Shown piece by piece: positions 36,034-47,730 of a DNA stretch of 64,000 bases. Positions within the stretch are counted from its first letter, which is position 1, and every line of letters starts with the position of its first letter. The position numbers were made by a program, and so were the translations under genes. The notes beneath the pieces were generated by a model. It made no database searches. It saw only the letters and a list, made by a program, of their open reading frames with translations, and had not been told where the DNA came from. Source of the stretch: Burkholderiaceae bacterium 16 (GTDB lineage Bacteria > Pseudomonadota > Gammaproteobacteria > Burkholderiales > Burkholderiaceae); assembly GCA_000955785.1 (NCBI GenBank), contig JYOD01000037.1:1-64000 (forward strand), read 5' to 3'.

Positions 36034-36100
36034 GGTGTCTCCCCGGGTGCCTTTTCGTGGCGGACGCTTTCACCCGCGACGACGGGGAAGCCAAAAAATA

Positions 36101-36112
36101 GAACGATCGTTC
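36101..36112. promoter_or_regulatory. TetR-like operator between hydrolase and acyl-CoA synthetase genes
   Basis: GAACGATCGTTC is a perfect 12-base palindrome inside ATAGAACGATCGTTCGTTTG, the general form of sites bound by TetR-family regulators of fatty-acid and acyl-CoA genes. It is placed to affect both divergent genes. No tetR gene is adjacent. Confidence 0.55.
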
Positions 36113-36187
36113 GTTTGCGTGGATTATAGCGGCAAGCCGGCCCGGCACGCATCCGCGCAATATCGAGCGCAAACCAGGAGACCCAGC

Positions 36188-37921
36188 ATGGCCGCGCCCA
36201 CCCTGCCCGCCAGCCGCCGCGACGACTATCGCGCGCTCTACGATGAATTCCGTTGGCAGGTGCCTGAGCACTTCAACCTCGCCGACGTGTGCTGTGGCCG
36301 CTGGGCGCGCTCTCCCGCCACCGCGCACCGGGTGGCGGTCCACACCGAACACGAGGACGGGCGCCGCGCCAGCTACAGCTACGCCTACATCCAGGCCGAG
36401 GCGGACCGTCTCTCGCGTGCGCTGCGCACGCTGGGCGTGGCGCGGGGAGACCGCGTCGGCATCGTGATGCCCCAGCGCATCGAGACGGTGGTTGCGCAGA
36501 TGGCAATCTATCAGCTCGGCGCCATCGCCACGCCCTTGTCGATGCTGTTCGGACCGGAAGCGCTGGCCTACCGGCTCCGGCACGGCGAGGCCTGCGTGGC
36601 CATTGCCGATGAAACAGCGATCGACAATGTACTGGCGGCGCGCGCGGAGTGCCCCGCGCTGGCCTCGGTGATCGGCGTTGGCGGCGCGGTGGGCCGCGCG
36701 GAGCATGACTGGGACGCGCTGCTGGCCGCCGAGCTACCGGAGTTCACCGCCGTTCAGACCAAGGCCGACGAGGCCGCCGTGCTGATCTACACCAGCGGAA
36801 CCACCGGGCCGCCGAAAGGCGCGCTGATCCCGCACCGCGCACTGATCGGCAATCTCACCGGCTTCGTCTGTTCGCAGAACTGGTTCCCGCAGGCGGACGA
36901 CGTATTCTGGAGCCCGGCCGACTGGGCCTGGACCGGCGGCCTGTGGGATGCGCTGATGCCCGCGCTGTATTTCGGCAAGCCCATCGTCGGCTATCAGGGC
37001 CGGTTCTCGGCGCAGGTTGCCTTCGAACTGATGGAGCGCTATCGGGTCACCAACACCTTCCTCTTTCCCACCGCGCTCAAGCAGATGATGAAAACCTGCC
37101 CCGCGCCGCGCGAGCGTTACCAGTTGCACCTGCGTGCGCTGATGAGCGCGGGCGAAGCCGTCGGGGAAACCGTGTTCGCCTGGTGCCGCGACGCGCTCGG
37201 CGTGGTCGTCAATGAAATGTTCGGCCAGACCGAGATCAACTACATCGTGGGCAACTGCACCGCCCAAAACGACGATGGCCAGCTCGGCTGGCCCGCGCGC
37301 CCGGGCTCGATGGGGCGGCCCTACCCCGGCCACCGCCTCGCCGTAGTCGACGACGAAGGCAAACCTTGCCGGCCGGGCGAGGACGGCGAGATTGCCGTGT
37401 GCAGCACCGATCACCACGGCCATCCCGACCCCGTGTTCTTCCTCGGCTACTGGCGCAACGAGGGGGCCACCGCGGGCAAATACCTGGAGCGCGACGGCTT
37501 GCACTGGTGCCGCACGGGCGACCTTGCGCGCGCCGACGAGGACGGCTACCTCTGGTACCAGGGCCGCGCCGACGATGTCTTCAAGTCCTCCGGCTATCGC
37601 ATCGGGCCGAGCGAGATCGAAAATTGCCTGCTCAAGCACCCCGCCGTGTCGAATTGCGCCGTGGTGCCTTCCCCCGACCCGGAGCGCGGCGCGGTGGTCA
37701 AGGCGTTCATCGTACTGGTGCCGTCAGTCGCCCGCTCAGCGCAGGCCGACGCTGAACTGGTCGCCGAACTGCAGCAGCATGTGCGCGGCCAGCTTGCGCC
37801 GTATGAATATCCCAAGGCGATCGAGTTCCTCGACCAGTTGCCGATGACCACCACCGGCAAGATCCAGCGGCGCGTACTGCGCGAGATCGAAGCCCGGCGC
37901 GGCGCGCCAACGCGCCCGTAG
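36188..37921 (+). CDS. AMP-forming acyl-CoA synthetase
   Basis: A 577-residue ANL-family ligase that would activate a carboxylate to its CoA thioester through an acyl-adenylate. P-loop YTSGTTGPPKGA is at about 200-211, then MSAGEAVGETVF, NEMFGQTEIN, GDLARADEDGYLWYQGRADDVFKSSGYRIGP and the catalytic lysine in TTTGKIQRR. The N-terminal WQVPEHFNLADVCC pattern resembles medium-chain and acetyl-CoA-synthetase-like (Acs-type) relatives. AGGAG nine bases upstream sets the ATG. The substrate chain length is not readable. Confidence 0.93.
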   Translation: MAAPTLPASRRDDYRALYDEFRWQVPEHFNLADVCCGRWARSPATAHRVAVHTEHEDGRRASYSYAYIQAEADRLSRALRTLGVARGDRVGIVMPQRIETVVAQMAIYQLGAIATPLSMLFGPEALAYRLRHGEACVAIADETAIDNVLAARAECPALASVIGVGGAVGRAEHDWDALLAAELPEFTAVQTKADEAAVLIYTSGTTGPPKGALIPHRALIGNLTGFVCSQNWFPQADDVFWSPADWAWTGGLWDALMPALYFGKPIVGYQGRFSAQVAFELMERYRVTNTFLFPTALKQMMKTCPAPRERYQLHLRALMSAGEAVGETVFAWCRDALGVVVNEMFGQTEINYIVGNCTAQNDDGQLGWPARPGSMGRPYPGHRLAVVDDEGKPCRPGEDGEIAVCSTDHHGHPDPVFFLGYWRNEGATAGKYLERDGLHWCRTGDLARADEDGYLWYQGRADDVFKSSGYRIGPSEIENCLLKHPAVSNCAVVPSPDPERGAVVKAFIVLVPSVARSAQADAELVAELQQHVRGQLAPYEYPKAIEFLDQLPMTTTGKIQRRVLREIEARRGAPTRP

Positions 37922-38184
37922 CACTGGCAGGCGGGTGCCGCCACAAGGCTCGCACCCGTCCCCGTCCCTACCCGTCAAATCCGCCCCCCAGGCCCTGCCC
38001 CTCAGCGCCCGGCCTGCTTAACCTGCAGCGCCGCGGACCACCGATCGCCGGCATGCTTTTCGCCGCCCTCCCGGCAGTCAAGTTTTTACCGAATCTGACG
38101 TTAGCAAGGAGATGCGGAGCGCATTGCAATGGCGCATCCCGATCGGCAGATCGGGCCACATTCCAGTCGCAGGAGGGGTCATCC

Positions 38185-38265
38185 ATGACAGCTTATTTTT
38201 TCCGAGAAATTTATAGGATTACTCCTATAAAAGCCCATCGGACCCATTTCTTTTCGCCCCTTTAA
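38185..38265 (+). CDS. Possible 26-residue leader peptide
   Basis: ATG preceded eight bases upstream by a perfect AGGAGG. It encodes a short basic peptide beginning MTAYFFREIYRITPIK and ends in TAA. The 22-base dyad falls inside codons 9-16. It could be a translated leader whose reading affects a downstream hairpin, or chance. No family resemblance. Confidence 0.3.
   Translation: MTAYFFREIYRITPIKAHRTHFFSPL
38210..38231. repeat. 22-base inverted repeat
   Basis: TTTATAGGA, four bases, TCCTATAAA: perfect 9-base arms. Too AT-rich for chance to be likely in this genome, and positioned about 240 bases before the secreted-protein gene. Confidence 0.6.
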
Positions 38266-38353
38266 TTAGGGTTTTTCCTATATCCCGGGGGCAACTACAT
38301 GGCGGATAACAGCGCATTTTGCAACCTGACCTAACAGATTAGTGCAAAAAAGA

Positions 38354-38437
38354 ATTGGGAAAATTCGGATTATCTTGATTGTTTTTCCCAATCCCGGGAA
38401 ATAAAGTTCCCAATGAGCACACAGAAATTTCCCAATG
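38354..38437 (+). repeat. TTCCCAAT repeat array with 22-base period
   Basis: Direct copies of TTCCCAAT begin at 38385, 38407 and 38429, exactly 22 bases apart (two DNA turns). An inverted copy (ATTGGGAA) lies at 38354-38361 and pairs with the first direct copy over ten bases (38354-38363 with 38383-38392). The second and third copies share a longer match, TTCCCAATGNGC. The array ends 33 bases before the start codon of the secreted protein. Confidence 0.75.
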
Positions 38438-38469
38438 TGCTTCAACTTAATGACGAACTGGAGATCACG

Positions 38470-38826
38470 ATGAGCACGCTTGCAAGCACCGGCCGCGCCG
38501 CCTCCCACCGCTTCGCGCATCGGTTGCCGTTGGCCCTGGCGAGTGCTTTGCTTTCGGCATCCGCGTGGGGCGCGGATGGCGTGATCCACTTCCGGGGGGC
38601 CATCGTTGCGCCCCCCTGCGATACGCAACTCGGCACGAGCGGGACCGCATCGGTAAATTGCCCGGCAAACGGCACCCATTCCGCGGAGTCTGCCTCCCTG
38701 CCGCTGCTGCCTGGCCGGGTAGTCCAGCTGACGACCGCGCGCGCCTTTATCGTGCCCGTGCAATTCGCGGCAGGCCCCGGTAGCGGCAATAAGCAGGGCT
38801 ATGTCGTGGTGACGGAATACAACTGA
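38470..38826 (+). CDS. Small secreted fimbrin-like protein
   Basis: A 118-residue protein with a signal peptide (to about residue 37, LASALLSASAWGA). It then reads DGVIHFRGAIVAPPCDT, the pattern at the start of chaperone-usher pilin-like domains, where the first strand and Cys are followed by a second cysteine (VNCPA). It ends QGYVVVTEYN, again pilin-like. It is shorter than true pilins and has no usher or chaperone gene nearby, so it may be a stand-alone relative. GGAG six bases upstream sets ATG 38470; ATG 38413 is possible but overlaps the repeat array. Its 3' end overlaps the converging ferritin-like gene by 28 bases. Confidence 0.65.
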   Translation: MSTLASTGRAASHRFAHRLPLALASALLSASAWGADGVIHFRGAIVAPPCDTQLGTSGTASVNCPANGTHSAESASLPLLPGRVVQLTTARAFIVPVQFAAGPGSGNKQGYVVVTEYN

Positions 38827-39731
38827 CTGGCCTGTCCCTCCAGCCACGCCAGCTCATCTTCGTCGAAACCCGCCGCGCGGCGCGCCGCCAGGTTGAAGGG
38901 CGGCCGCAGGCGCGGCGCCTGGTACCGCGCGGCCAGTTCGGCGTAGGTGGTGACGGGGTCCATGCCACGGGAGGCGCATAGCCATCGGTACCAGCGGTTG
39001 CCGATGGCTACGTGGCCCACCTCGTCGCGCAGGATGATGTCGATAATGGCGGCGGCCTCGTGATCGCCCGCGGCTGCGAGCTTGGCGCGCACCGGTGGCG
39101 AGGCATCCAGGCCGCGCGCCTCCAGCGTGCGCGGCACCAGCGCCATGCGCGCCAGCACATCGCCGGCGGTCTTGTCCGCCATCTCCCAAAGGCTGTTGTG
39201 CGCGGGAAAATCGCCGTAACGCGCACCCAGCGTGGCCAGGTGCTGCGCCAGCAGGCTGAAATGCAGCGCCTCTTCGTCGGCCACTCGCAGCCAGTCGAGG
39301 TAAAAGGCTACCGGCATCGCGTCGAATCGCCAGATCGCATCCAGCGCCAGGTTGATGGCGTTGAACTCGATATGTGCGAGCGCGTGGATCAGGGCCGAGC
39401 GGCCGGCGGGCGTATGGATGGACCGCCGCCGCTCGACCCGCTGCGGCGCCACCAGTTCGGGCAGCGGCGGCCGGCCGGGCAGCGGCAGTTCGTCCGAGAT
39501 CGCCTCGCCGATGCCCAGGGCCTCCGGCGCCATGGCTTCGCCCGCAAGCCGCATCCGGCGTGTGGCCGCGGCCTTCTCGTGCGCATCGCTCAAACACAGG
39601 ATGGCAAGCGCCTGGCGGCGCAAGGACGGCACCGCCGCGCCGGATAAAGAGCCAGGTGCGGCAAACGGCATGCCGCCGCGATCGGGGTCAGGGGCGCCAG
39701 GAGAGGCGGCATGGGGAAGGTTTGCTGGCAT
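38799..39731 (-). CDS. Ferritin-like protein, DUF455 family
   Basis: A 310-residue protein with a central four-helix di-iron-like bundle. HALAHIEFNAINLALDAIWRF and WLRVADEEALHFSLLAQHL provide the first E-x-x-H-like pairs; IDIILRDEVGHVAIGNRWYRW supplies the last. These are the DUF455 signatures; the reaction is not known. ATG 39731 (MPANLPHAA) is chosen; an upstream open frame overlaps the carbonic-anhydrase promoter. It is transcribed toward the fimbrin-like gene and overlaps its end. Confidence 0.85.
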   Translation of the reverse strand: MPANLPHAASPGAPDPDRGGMPFAAPGSLSGAAVPSLRRQALAILCLSDAHEKAAATRRMRLAGEAMAPEALGIGEAISDELPLPGRPPLPELVAPQRVERRRSIHTPAGRSALIHALAHIEFNAINLALDAIWRFDAMPVAFYLDWLRVADEEALHFSLLAQHLATLGARYGDFPAHNSLWEMADKTAGDVLARMALVPRTLEARGLDASPPVRAKLAAAGDHEAAAIIDIILRDEVGHVAIGNRWYRWLCASRGMDPVTTYAELAARYQAPRLRPPFNLAARRAAGFDEDELAWLEGQASQLYSVTTT

Positions 39732-39858
39732 AAGCGTAAAATCCGGTTTGCCGCCATTGTAGGGCCCGGCGGGTGGCACTCCATGCCAGGCCGACCGCGT
39801 CCCTTTAAAGCCTGGCGGCAAACCCCATATACCCATACGAACTTGTGCAGGAGACCTC

Positions 39859-40383
39859 ATGGCGCTTTACCAGCTCGGCGACGTTGCCCCCACCATCGAT
39901 CCGGATGCCTATGTGGCGCCGGAGGCCACCATCATCGGCAACGTGACGCTCAAGGCGCGTGCCAGCGCCTGGCCAGGCGTGGTGATCCGGGGCGACAACG
40001 AACCGATCGTGGTGGGCGAGTCCAGCAATGTGCAGGAAGGCACTGTGCTCCACACCGACCCCGGCTGCCCGCTGACCATCGGCGACAAGGTATCGATCGG
40101 CCACCAGGCCATGCTGCATGGCTGCACGGTGGGTGAAGGCTCGCTGATCGGCATCCAGGCGGTGATCCTGAACCGTGCCGTGATCGGCAAGGAGTGCCTG
40201 GTCGGCGCCGGGGCCGTGGTCACCGAAGGCAAGGTATTCCCGGATCGTTCGCTGATCCTGGGCGCGCCGGCCAAGGTGGTGCGCGAGCTCACCGAGCAGG
40301 ATGTGGCCAACCTGTACCGCAATGCCGAGACCTACGCCACGCGCCAGGCCATGTACAAGACGCAACTCAAACGCATCGACTAA
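39859..40383 (+). CDS. Gamma-class carbonic anhydrase family protein
   Basis: A 174-residue left-handed beta-helix protein of the YrdA/PaaY group. Metal-binding histidines are H65, H82 and H87 (GTVLHTD, IGHQAMLHGC); hexapeptide repeats such as IIGNVTLKARAS and VVIRGDNEPIVVG run through it. The C-terminal helix (YRNAETYATRQAMYKTQL) packs against the trimer. CAGGAGACC precedes the ATG. Carbonic anhydrase activity is variable in this group, so function is stated at family level. It is followed by hslO on the same strand. Confidence 0.92.
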   Translation: MALYQLGDVAPTIDPDAYVAPEATIIGNVTLKARASAWPGVVIRGDNEPIVVGESSNVQEGTVLHTDPGCPLTIGDKVSIGHQAMLHGCTVGEGSLIGIQAVILNRAVIGKECLVGAGAVVTEGKVFPDRSLILGAPAKVVRELTEQDVANLYRNAETYATRQAMYKTQLKRID

Positions 40384-40422
40384 GGCGCCGCGCCGCCCGC
40401 ACCGATTCACCGACGGATCATC

Positions 40423-41451
40423 GTGACTGACACCACCACCCCCGACACCCTGCAGAAATTCCTGTTCGACGCGGCCCCCGTTCGCGGCGAACTGGTGCAC
40501 ATGCAGACCACCTGGCAGGAAGTGCTGCGCCGCAATCATTACCCGGCGCCGGTGCGCCGCCTGCTGGGCGAAATGATGTCCGCCGCAGCACTGCTTTCGG
40601 CCAACCTGAAGTTCAATGGCGCGCTGGTGATGCAAGTGCACGGCGACGGCCCGGTGCGCATGCTGGTGGTGGAATGCCTGTCCGACCTGTCGATGCGGGC
40701 GACCGCCAAGCTCGCCGAAGGCGTAGCGCTGGCCGACGATGCCACGCTGGCGGACCTCGTCAACGTCAACGGCCGCGGCCGCTTCGCCATCACGCTGGAC
40801 CCGCAGGACAAGTTACCCGGACAGCAGCCGTACCAGAGCATCGTGCCGCTGGCCGATGCACACGGCCCGATGGCGTCGATGACTGCCGTGCTCGAACACT
40901 ACATGCAAGCGTCCGAGCAGCTCGACACCCGGTTGTGGCTGGCCGCCGACGACAAAGTTGCCGCCGGCATGCTGCTGCAGAAGCTGCCGTCCTACGGTGG
41001 CACGCTGGAAGGCCATGCCGGGCGCGCCCCCGCCGAAGTCGGCGAAACCGGCGCGCCGCTGGCGGACAGCGGCCGCGCGCAGGACCTGGACACCTGGGAC
41101 CGCGCCTGCCAGCTCGGTGCCACGCTGAAGGACGAAGAACTGCTGGCCGAAACGCCCGATACACTGCTGCGCCGCCTGTTCTGGGAAGACCTGCAAGCCA
41201 CCGGCCTGCGCGTATTCGAGCCGCTCACGCCGCACTTCCAATGCTCGTGCTCGCGTGCCAAGGTGGCTGGCATGCTGCAAAACCTGGGCCGCGTGGAAAT
41301 CGAGGACATCCTGGTCGAACGCGGCGAAGTGGAGATCCAGTGCGATTTCTGCGGCCAGCAATACCACTTCGATCCGGTTGACTGCGCGCAACTGTTTGCG
41401 CCGGCCCCCGTTGCAACCGGCGCCGGCGACGGTGCCGCGCAGCAACACTAA
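40423..41451 (+). CDS. hslO: Redox-regulated holdase chaperone Hsp33
   Basis: Oxidation-activated chaperone that protects proteins during oxidative and heat stress. The C-terminal zinc switch is intact: CSCS (CxC) about residue 268 and CDFC (CxxC) about 306. The N-terminal segment LFDAAPVRGELVHM, then VRRLLGEMMSAAALLSANLKFNGALVMQVHGDGPV, is typical. Starts with GTG after a GGATCATC region, so the ribosome-binding site is weak. At 342 residues it is longer than E. coli (292), with an insertion around 190-210. Confidence 0.95.
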   Translation: MTDTTTPDTLQKFLFDAAPVRGELVHMQTTWQEVLRRNHYPAPVRRLLGEMMSAAALLSANLKFNGALVMQVHGDGPVRMLVVECLSDLSMRATAKLAEGVALADDATLADLVNVNGRGRFAITLDPQDKLPGQQPYQSIVPLADAHGPMASMTAVLEHYMQASEQLDTRLWLAADDKVAAGMLLQKLPSYGGTLEGHAGRAPAEVGETGAPLADSGRAQDLDTWDRACQLGATLKDEELLAETPDTLLRRLFWEDLQATGLRVFEPLTPHFQCSCSRAKVAGMLQNLGRVEIEDILVERGEVEIQCDFCGQQYHFDPVDCAQLFAPAPVATGAGDGAAQQH

Positions 41452-41558
41452 GCGGCAACTCTGCAAGGCGGAGCGGCCCGGGAGGCACCCCACGAGGAAC
41501 CTTTACGCCCTCCGCCGAGGTCCAAGCATCAGCGACCTACCAGAGTCAGGGAGTCAAC

Positions 41559-41990
41559 ATGTCCGCTTTGCCTTCAACCCCGTCCGCCCTCGCCGCAGCA
41601 CGCAAAGCGTCACGCCTTGTCCGCGCGCCGGGCGCGATCGGCGTCTTGCTGCTCGGCGCAGTGCTGGCCTGCGGCGGCTGCGCGGAGTTGCCGCGCGACA
41701 TCAACGGCTCGCCGCCGACCGCACGCCTGGTGCCCAACGGTGTTCCGCCAGCGCCCATCACCCCTGAAGAAAGGCAGAAGCTCGACGCCCTGAACCAACA
41801 GGTGCTACGCGAGCAGGAAGCCGCTATCGCATACCAGCAACAGGCCGAGGCCATGGCGCAGGCTGCTGCCTATGCCTATCCAAGCTGGAGCCTGTATTAC
41901 GGAGGGTGGGGCGGTGGCCACTGGGGTGGCGGAGTCGGCTTCAGCGGCCCCGGATACTGGGGCCGGGGCGGCTATCCGTATTGGTGGTGA
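41559..41990 (+). CDS. Lipoprotein with Gly/Trp/Tyr-rich C-terminus
   Basis: A 143-residue protein. A hydrophobic signal (about 22-38) ends in VLACGGC, so lipidation at Cys38 or Cys41 is expected. A short helical middle (EERQKLDALNQQVLREQEAAIAYQQQ) is followed by a low-complexity tail YYGGWGGGHWGGGVGFSGPGYWGRGGYPYWW. Such tails occur in several Burkholderiaceae envelope lipoproteins of unknown role. AGGGAG precedes the ATG. It converges with ftsB across a hairpin. Confidence 0.8.
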   Translation: MSALPSTPSALAAARKASRLVRAPGAIGVLLLGAVLACGGCAELPRDINGSPPTARLVPNGVPPAPITPEERQKLDALNQQVLREQEAAIAYQQQAEAMAQAAAYAYPSWSLYYGGWGGGHWGGGVGFSGPGYWGRGGYPYWW

Positions 41991-42017
41991 GTTTGCCTGG
42001 CACCGTGCATTGCGCAG

Positions 42018-42036
42018 GGCGCCAGGAACTGGCGCC
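42018..42036. terminator. Hairpin between converging lipoprotein and ftsB genes
   Basis: GGCGCCAG, three bases, CTGGCGCC: a perfect 8-base-pair stem directly after the ftsB stop codon and 28 bases after the lipoprotein stop. No T-run. Confidence 0.55.
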
Positions 42037-42038
42037 AG

Positions 42039-42377
42039 TCAGTGGCGGTTGAACGCCGGGGAATTCGGCGGAGGCGGCAGCGGCGGCGTGGCGCTGACCT
42101 TGGGCGCGGGCGCCACGAACTGCACGAACACCTCGCCATCCTTGACCATGCCCAACTCAAAGCGGGCACGTTCCTCGATGGCGCCGGTGCCATCCTCCAG
42201 GTCCTTCACTTCCCCTTCCAGCTTGGCATTGCGCAACTTGAGCAACTGGTTGCGCGCCGATTGCTCATGCACCTGCTTGTCCATGTCCCACACACGCAGC
42301 CAACCGCCCTTGCCCAGCCATAAGGGATACTGGATGGCGAGCAACAGCACAAACAACAGCAACGAGATCAGGCGCAT
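42039..42377 (-). CDS. ftsB: Cell division protein FtsB
   Basis: Bitopic membrane protein of the FtsQLB divisome subcomplex. Short cytoplasmic start, transmembrane helix at residues 3-20 ([20 protein letters not shown]), then a periplasmic coiled coil ([51 protein letters not shown]). The Pro-rich C-terminal tail extends past E. coli FtsB. It follows eno, the order found across proteobacteria. Confidence 0.94.
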   Translation of the reverse strand: MRLISLLLFVLLLAIQYPLWLGKGGWLRVWDMDKQVHEQSARNQLLKLRNAKLEGEVKDLEDGTGAIEERARFELGMVKDGEVFVQFVAPAPKVSATPPLPPPPNSPAFNRH

Positions 42378-42445
42378 GGGTTCTGGCGCTTAAGCGAAAA
42401 AGGAAGTTGCGTCAGCGCCGGCCGCGGCCGGCGCATGACACGCGC

Positions 42446-43816
<1,371 letters not shown>

Positions 43817-43823
43817 TTAATGC

Positions 43824-44114
43824 CTAAGCGCCTTCTACCACGATCATGTTCATGCGCGCGGCATGCTCGCGCGACTTGCGCGCGGCGCGATATTCCTCGC
43901 CGTCGTGGAACGACTTTGCCGCGTCATAGCTGGGAAACTTCAGCACGACCACGCGCGTCGGGGCCCAGTCGCCCTCCAGCTTCTCGGTCTTGCCGCCACG
44001 CACCAGCACCTCGGCGCCATGCACCTTCATGGCATGGCTGGAGAGCACCTTGTACTCTTCATACTGCTGGGGATCGGTGACATCGACGTGGGCAATGATA
44101 TAGCCGCTGGCCAT
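43824..44114 (-). CDS. DUF1330 family protein
   Basis: A 96-residue ferredoxin-like dimeric alpha/beta-barrel protein. MASGYIIAHVDVTDPQQYEEYKVLSSHAMKVHGAEVLVRGG and RVVVLKFPSYDAAKSFHDGEEYRAAR are the DUF1330 pattern. Related structures are small oxygenase-like or binding proteins; no reaction is established. It lies between kdsA and eno, a position it holds in related genomes as far as I recall, so co-expression with central metabolism is likely. Confidence 0.88.
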   Translation of the reverse strand: MASGYIIAHVDVTDPQQYEEYKVLSSHAMKVHGAEVLVRGGKTEKLEGDWAPTRVVVLKFPSYDAAKSFHDGEEYRAARKSREHAARMNMIVVEGA

Positions 44115-44204
44115 GGCGTATCTCCGTGTGATTTTATGGTGTTGATTCTACTTGGCTGATCATGGCCGCCTGATGACGGCCATGTCAGCAACGGCGCTGC
44201 GCGC

Positions 44205-45077
44205 TCAGGCGCAGGCCGCGGGCCAGCCGAAATTGTCTTCGAGGAAGCCCGAGCGCTTGACCAGCGTATCGAGTTCCTTGAGCACGGACAGCAGTTCCTT
44301 CATGCGCGACAGCGGCACGGCGTTGGGGCCGTCCGACATGGCCTTGCTCGGGTCCGGATGCGTTTCCATGAACAGGCCCGCCACGCCCACCGCCACGGCA
44401 GCGCGCGCCAGCACCGGCACGAATTCGCGCTGGCCGCCGGAACTGGTGCCCTGGCCGCCCGGCAGCTGCACCGAGTGCGTGGCATCGAACACCACCGGCG
44501 CGCCGGTCTCGCGCATGATCGCGAGCGAGCGCATGTCGGAGACCAGGTTGTTGTAGCCGAAGGAAACGCCGCGCTCGCAAGCCATGAAGCTGTCTTCCGG
44601 CAGCCCTGCCTCGCGCGCGGCGTCGCGCGCCTTGTCGATGACGTTCTTCATGTCATGCGGCGCGAGGAACTGCCCCTTCTTGATATTGACGGGACGGCCG
44701 CTCTGCGCGCACGCGCGGATGAAGTCGGTCTGACGGCACAAGAAGGCCGGCGTCTGCAGCACATCGACCACCGCCGCCACCGGCTTGACCTCGTCGATCT
44801 CGTGGATGTCGGTCAGCACCGGCACACCGATCTCGCGCTTGACCGTGGCGAGGATCTCCAGCCCTTTCTCCATGCCCAGCCCGCGGAAGGTCCTGCCCGA
44901 CGAACGGTTGGCCTTGTCGAACGAGGACTTGTAGATAAACGGGATGCCGAGCTCGCTAGTGATCGCCTTGAGCTCGCCGGCGGTATCCAGCGCCATCTGC
45001 TCGGACTCGATCACGCACGGACCGGCGATCAGGAAGAAGGGCCGGTCCAGGCCAACGTCAAATCCACAGAGTTTCAT
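44205..45077 (-). CDS. kdsA: 3-deoxy-8-phosphooctulonate synthase
   Basis: Makes Kdo-8-phosphate from arabinose-5-phosphate and PEP for lipopolysaccharide. 290 residues with [30 protein letters not shown] [53 protein letters not shown] and [12 protein letters not shown]. The metal-dependent forms have a Cys in the first strand; here the segment starts MKLCGFDVG, so metal dependence is unresolved. AGGAG eight bases before ATG 45077. It follows pyrG after 29 bases. Confidence 0.97.
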   Translation of the reverse strand: MKLCGFDVGLDRPFFLIAGPCVIESEQMALDTAGELKAITSELGIPFIYKSSFDKANRSSGRTFRGLGMEKGLEILATVKREIGVPVLTDIHEIDEVKPVAAVVDVLQTPAFLCRQTDFIRACAQSGRPVNIKKGQFLAPHDMKNVIDKARDAAREAGLPEDSFMACERGVSFGYNNLVSDMRSLAIMRETGAPVVFDATHSVQLPGGQGTSSGGQREFVPVLARAAVAVGVAGLFMETHPDPSKAMSDGPNAVPLSRMKELLSVLKELDTLVKRSGFLEDNFGWPAACA

Positions 45078-45106
45078 CACTAGTCTCCTGCTTGCGGTGC
45101 CGGGGC

Positions 45107-46786
<1,680 letters not shown>

Positions 46787-46908
46787 TTATACATGAGAGC
46801 CCGGCTGCTGCAGCGCCGCATTTGCGACAAGTCGCCTTGCCCGGCAACCGCTGAGACGCATTCGCCGCTTCGCGCCCCAGCCCTCGCTGCTGCCCTGCCC
46901 GGCCCCGG

Positions 46909-47730
46909 CTACGGACGCGCGGCCGCGGGCGAATTGCCCCGCATTTCGCCGACGAGATCGCGGATCAATCCGGCCGTCTGGCCGGGCCGCTCCATCGGAT
47001 AAAGATGCCCGCCCTCGATAAAGCGCAGGCGCTCTCCCACCAGCTTGCGCGTGGCGCCGAGCCCGCACTGGCGCACTTCGCGCGACCGCGTGCCGGCGAC
47101 AAAGCCGACCGGCACCGGCGCGCCGCGCGCAACGCTTGAGCCCAGGCTGGTGGGCAGGGTGCGGTAGATCCGGTACTCGATCTCACGCTCGAAACGCAGG
47201 CGGCGTTCGGCGTCGTTGCCGGTCGGCTCGGTGCCATGGATGGCGTAGTCGCGCAGCACCTCCTCATCCCAGGCCGCGAATACCGGCTTGGAACGGAAAT
47301 GTTCCCAGACCGCCTCGGCATCCGGCCAGTGGGTGCGGCGCCGCCGCGTCACCGCAGCGGGGCCGGGCCGTTCGTCCAGGCCGAAGCGCTGGCCGGCCTT
47401 TAGCAAGGCGGCACGCCAGCCGGCGATCACGGGCGAATCGAGCATCACCACGCCGCGCACCCATTGCGGGCGCCGCAGCGCGGCCAACAGCGACAGGAAG
47501 CCACCGAGCGAATGCCCCACCAGCCACACCGGCTCGCGGTACTTCTGCTCCACGGAAGCCAGCAACTCATCGACGAGGTGCGGCCACTCGCGCGTGACCG
47601 GGAACTTCGGATCGTGGCCATAGCGGTCCACGGCGCGGATCTCGAAATCGTCTTCCAGCGTTGCGAACAGCTTGCGGTAGGTGCTGACGGGAAAGCCGTT
47701 GGCATGCGAAAAATGCAGGATGTCACGCAT
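46909..47730 (-). CDS. Alpha/beta hydrolase downstream of the Anbu gene
   Basis: A 273-residue hydrolase. The opening DILHFSHANGFPVSTYRKLFATL is a distinctive HANGFP oxyanion segment. The nucleophile Ser74 is in VGHSLGGFLSLLAALRRP, and FIEGGHLYPMERP provides the histidine. VMLDSPVIAGWRA follows the nucleophile elbow. It starts 15 bases after the Anbu stop on the same strand and is therefore likely part of the ATP-grasp/alpha-E/transglutaminase/Anbu transcript, where an esterase or peptidase-like step would make sense. The substrate is not known. Confidence 0.88.
   Translation of the reverse strand: MRDILHFSHANGFPVSTYRKLFATLEDDFEIRAVDRYGHDPKFPVTREWPHLVDELLASVEQKYREPVWLVGHSLGGFLSLLAALRRPQWVRGVVMLDSPVIAGWRAALLKAGQRFGLDERPGPAAVTRRRRTHWPDAEAVWEHFRSKPVFAAWDEEVLRDYAIHGTEPTGNDAERRLRFEREIEYRIYRTLPTSLGSSVARGAPVPVGFVAGTRSREVRQCGLGATRKLVGERLRFIEGGHLYPMERPGQTAGLIRDLVGEMRGNSPAAARP

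Larger units (their letters stand above)
37922..38469. other. 548-base AT-rich regulatory stretch
   Basis: The last 300 bases have clearly lower GC than the surroundings and hold several ordered elements: a 26-codon open frame (38185-38265), a 22-base dyad (38210-38231), a near-duplicated GTTTTTCC...CCCGGG block (around 38269 and 38381), and three TTCCCAAT repeats at 22-base spacing. No full-length gene. It probably controls the small secreted protein that follows. Confidence 0.65.
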
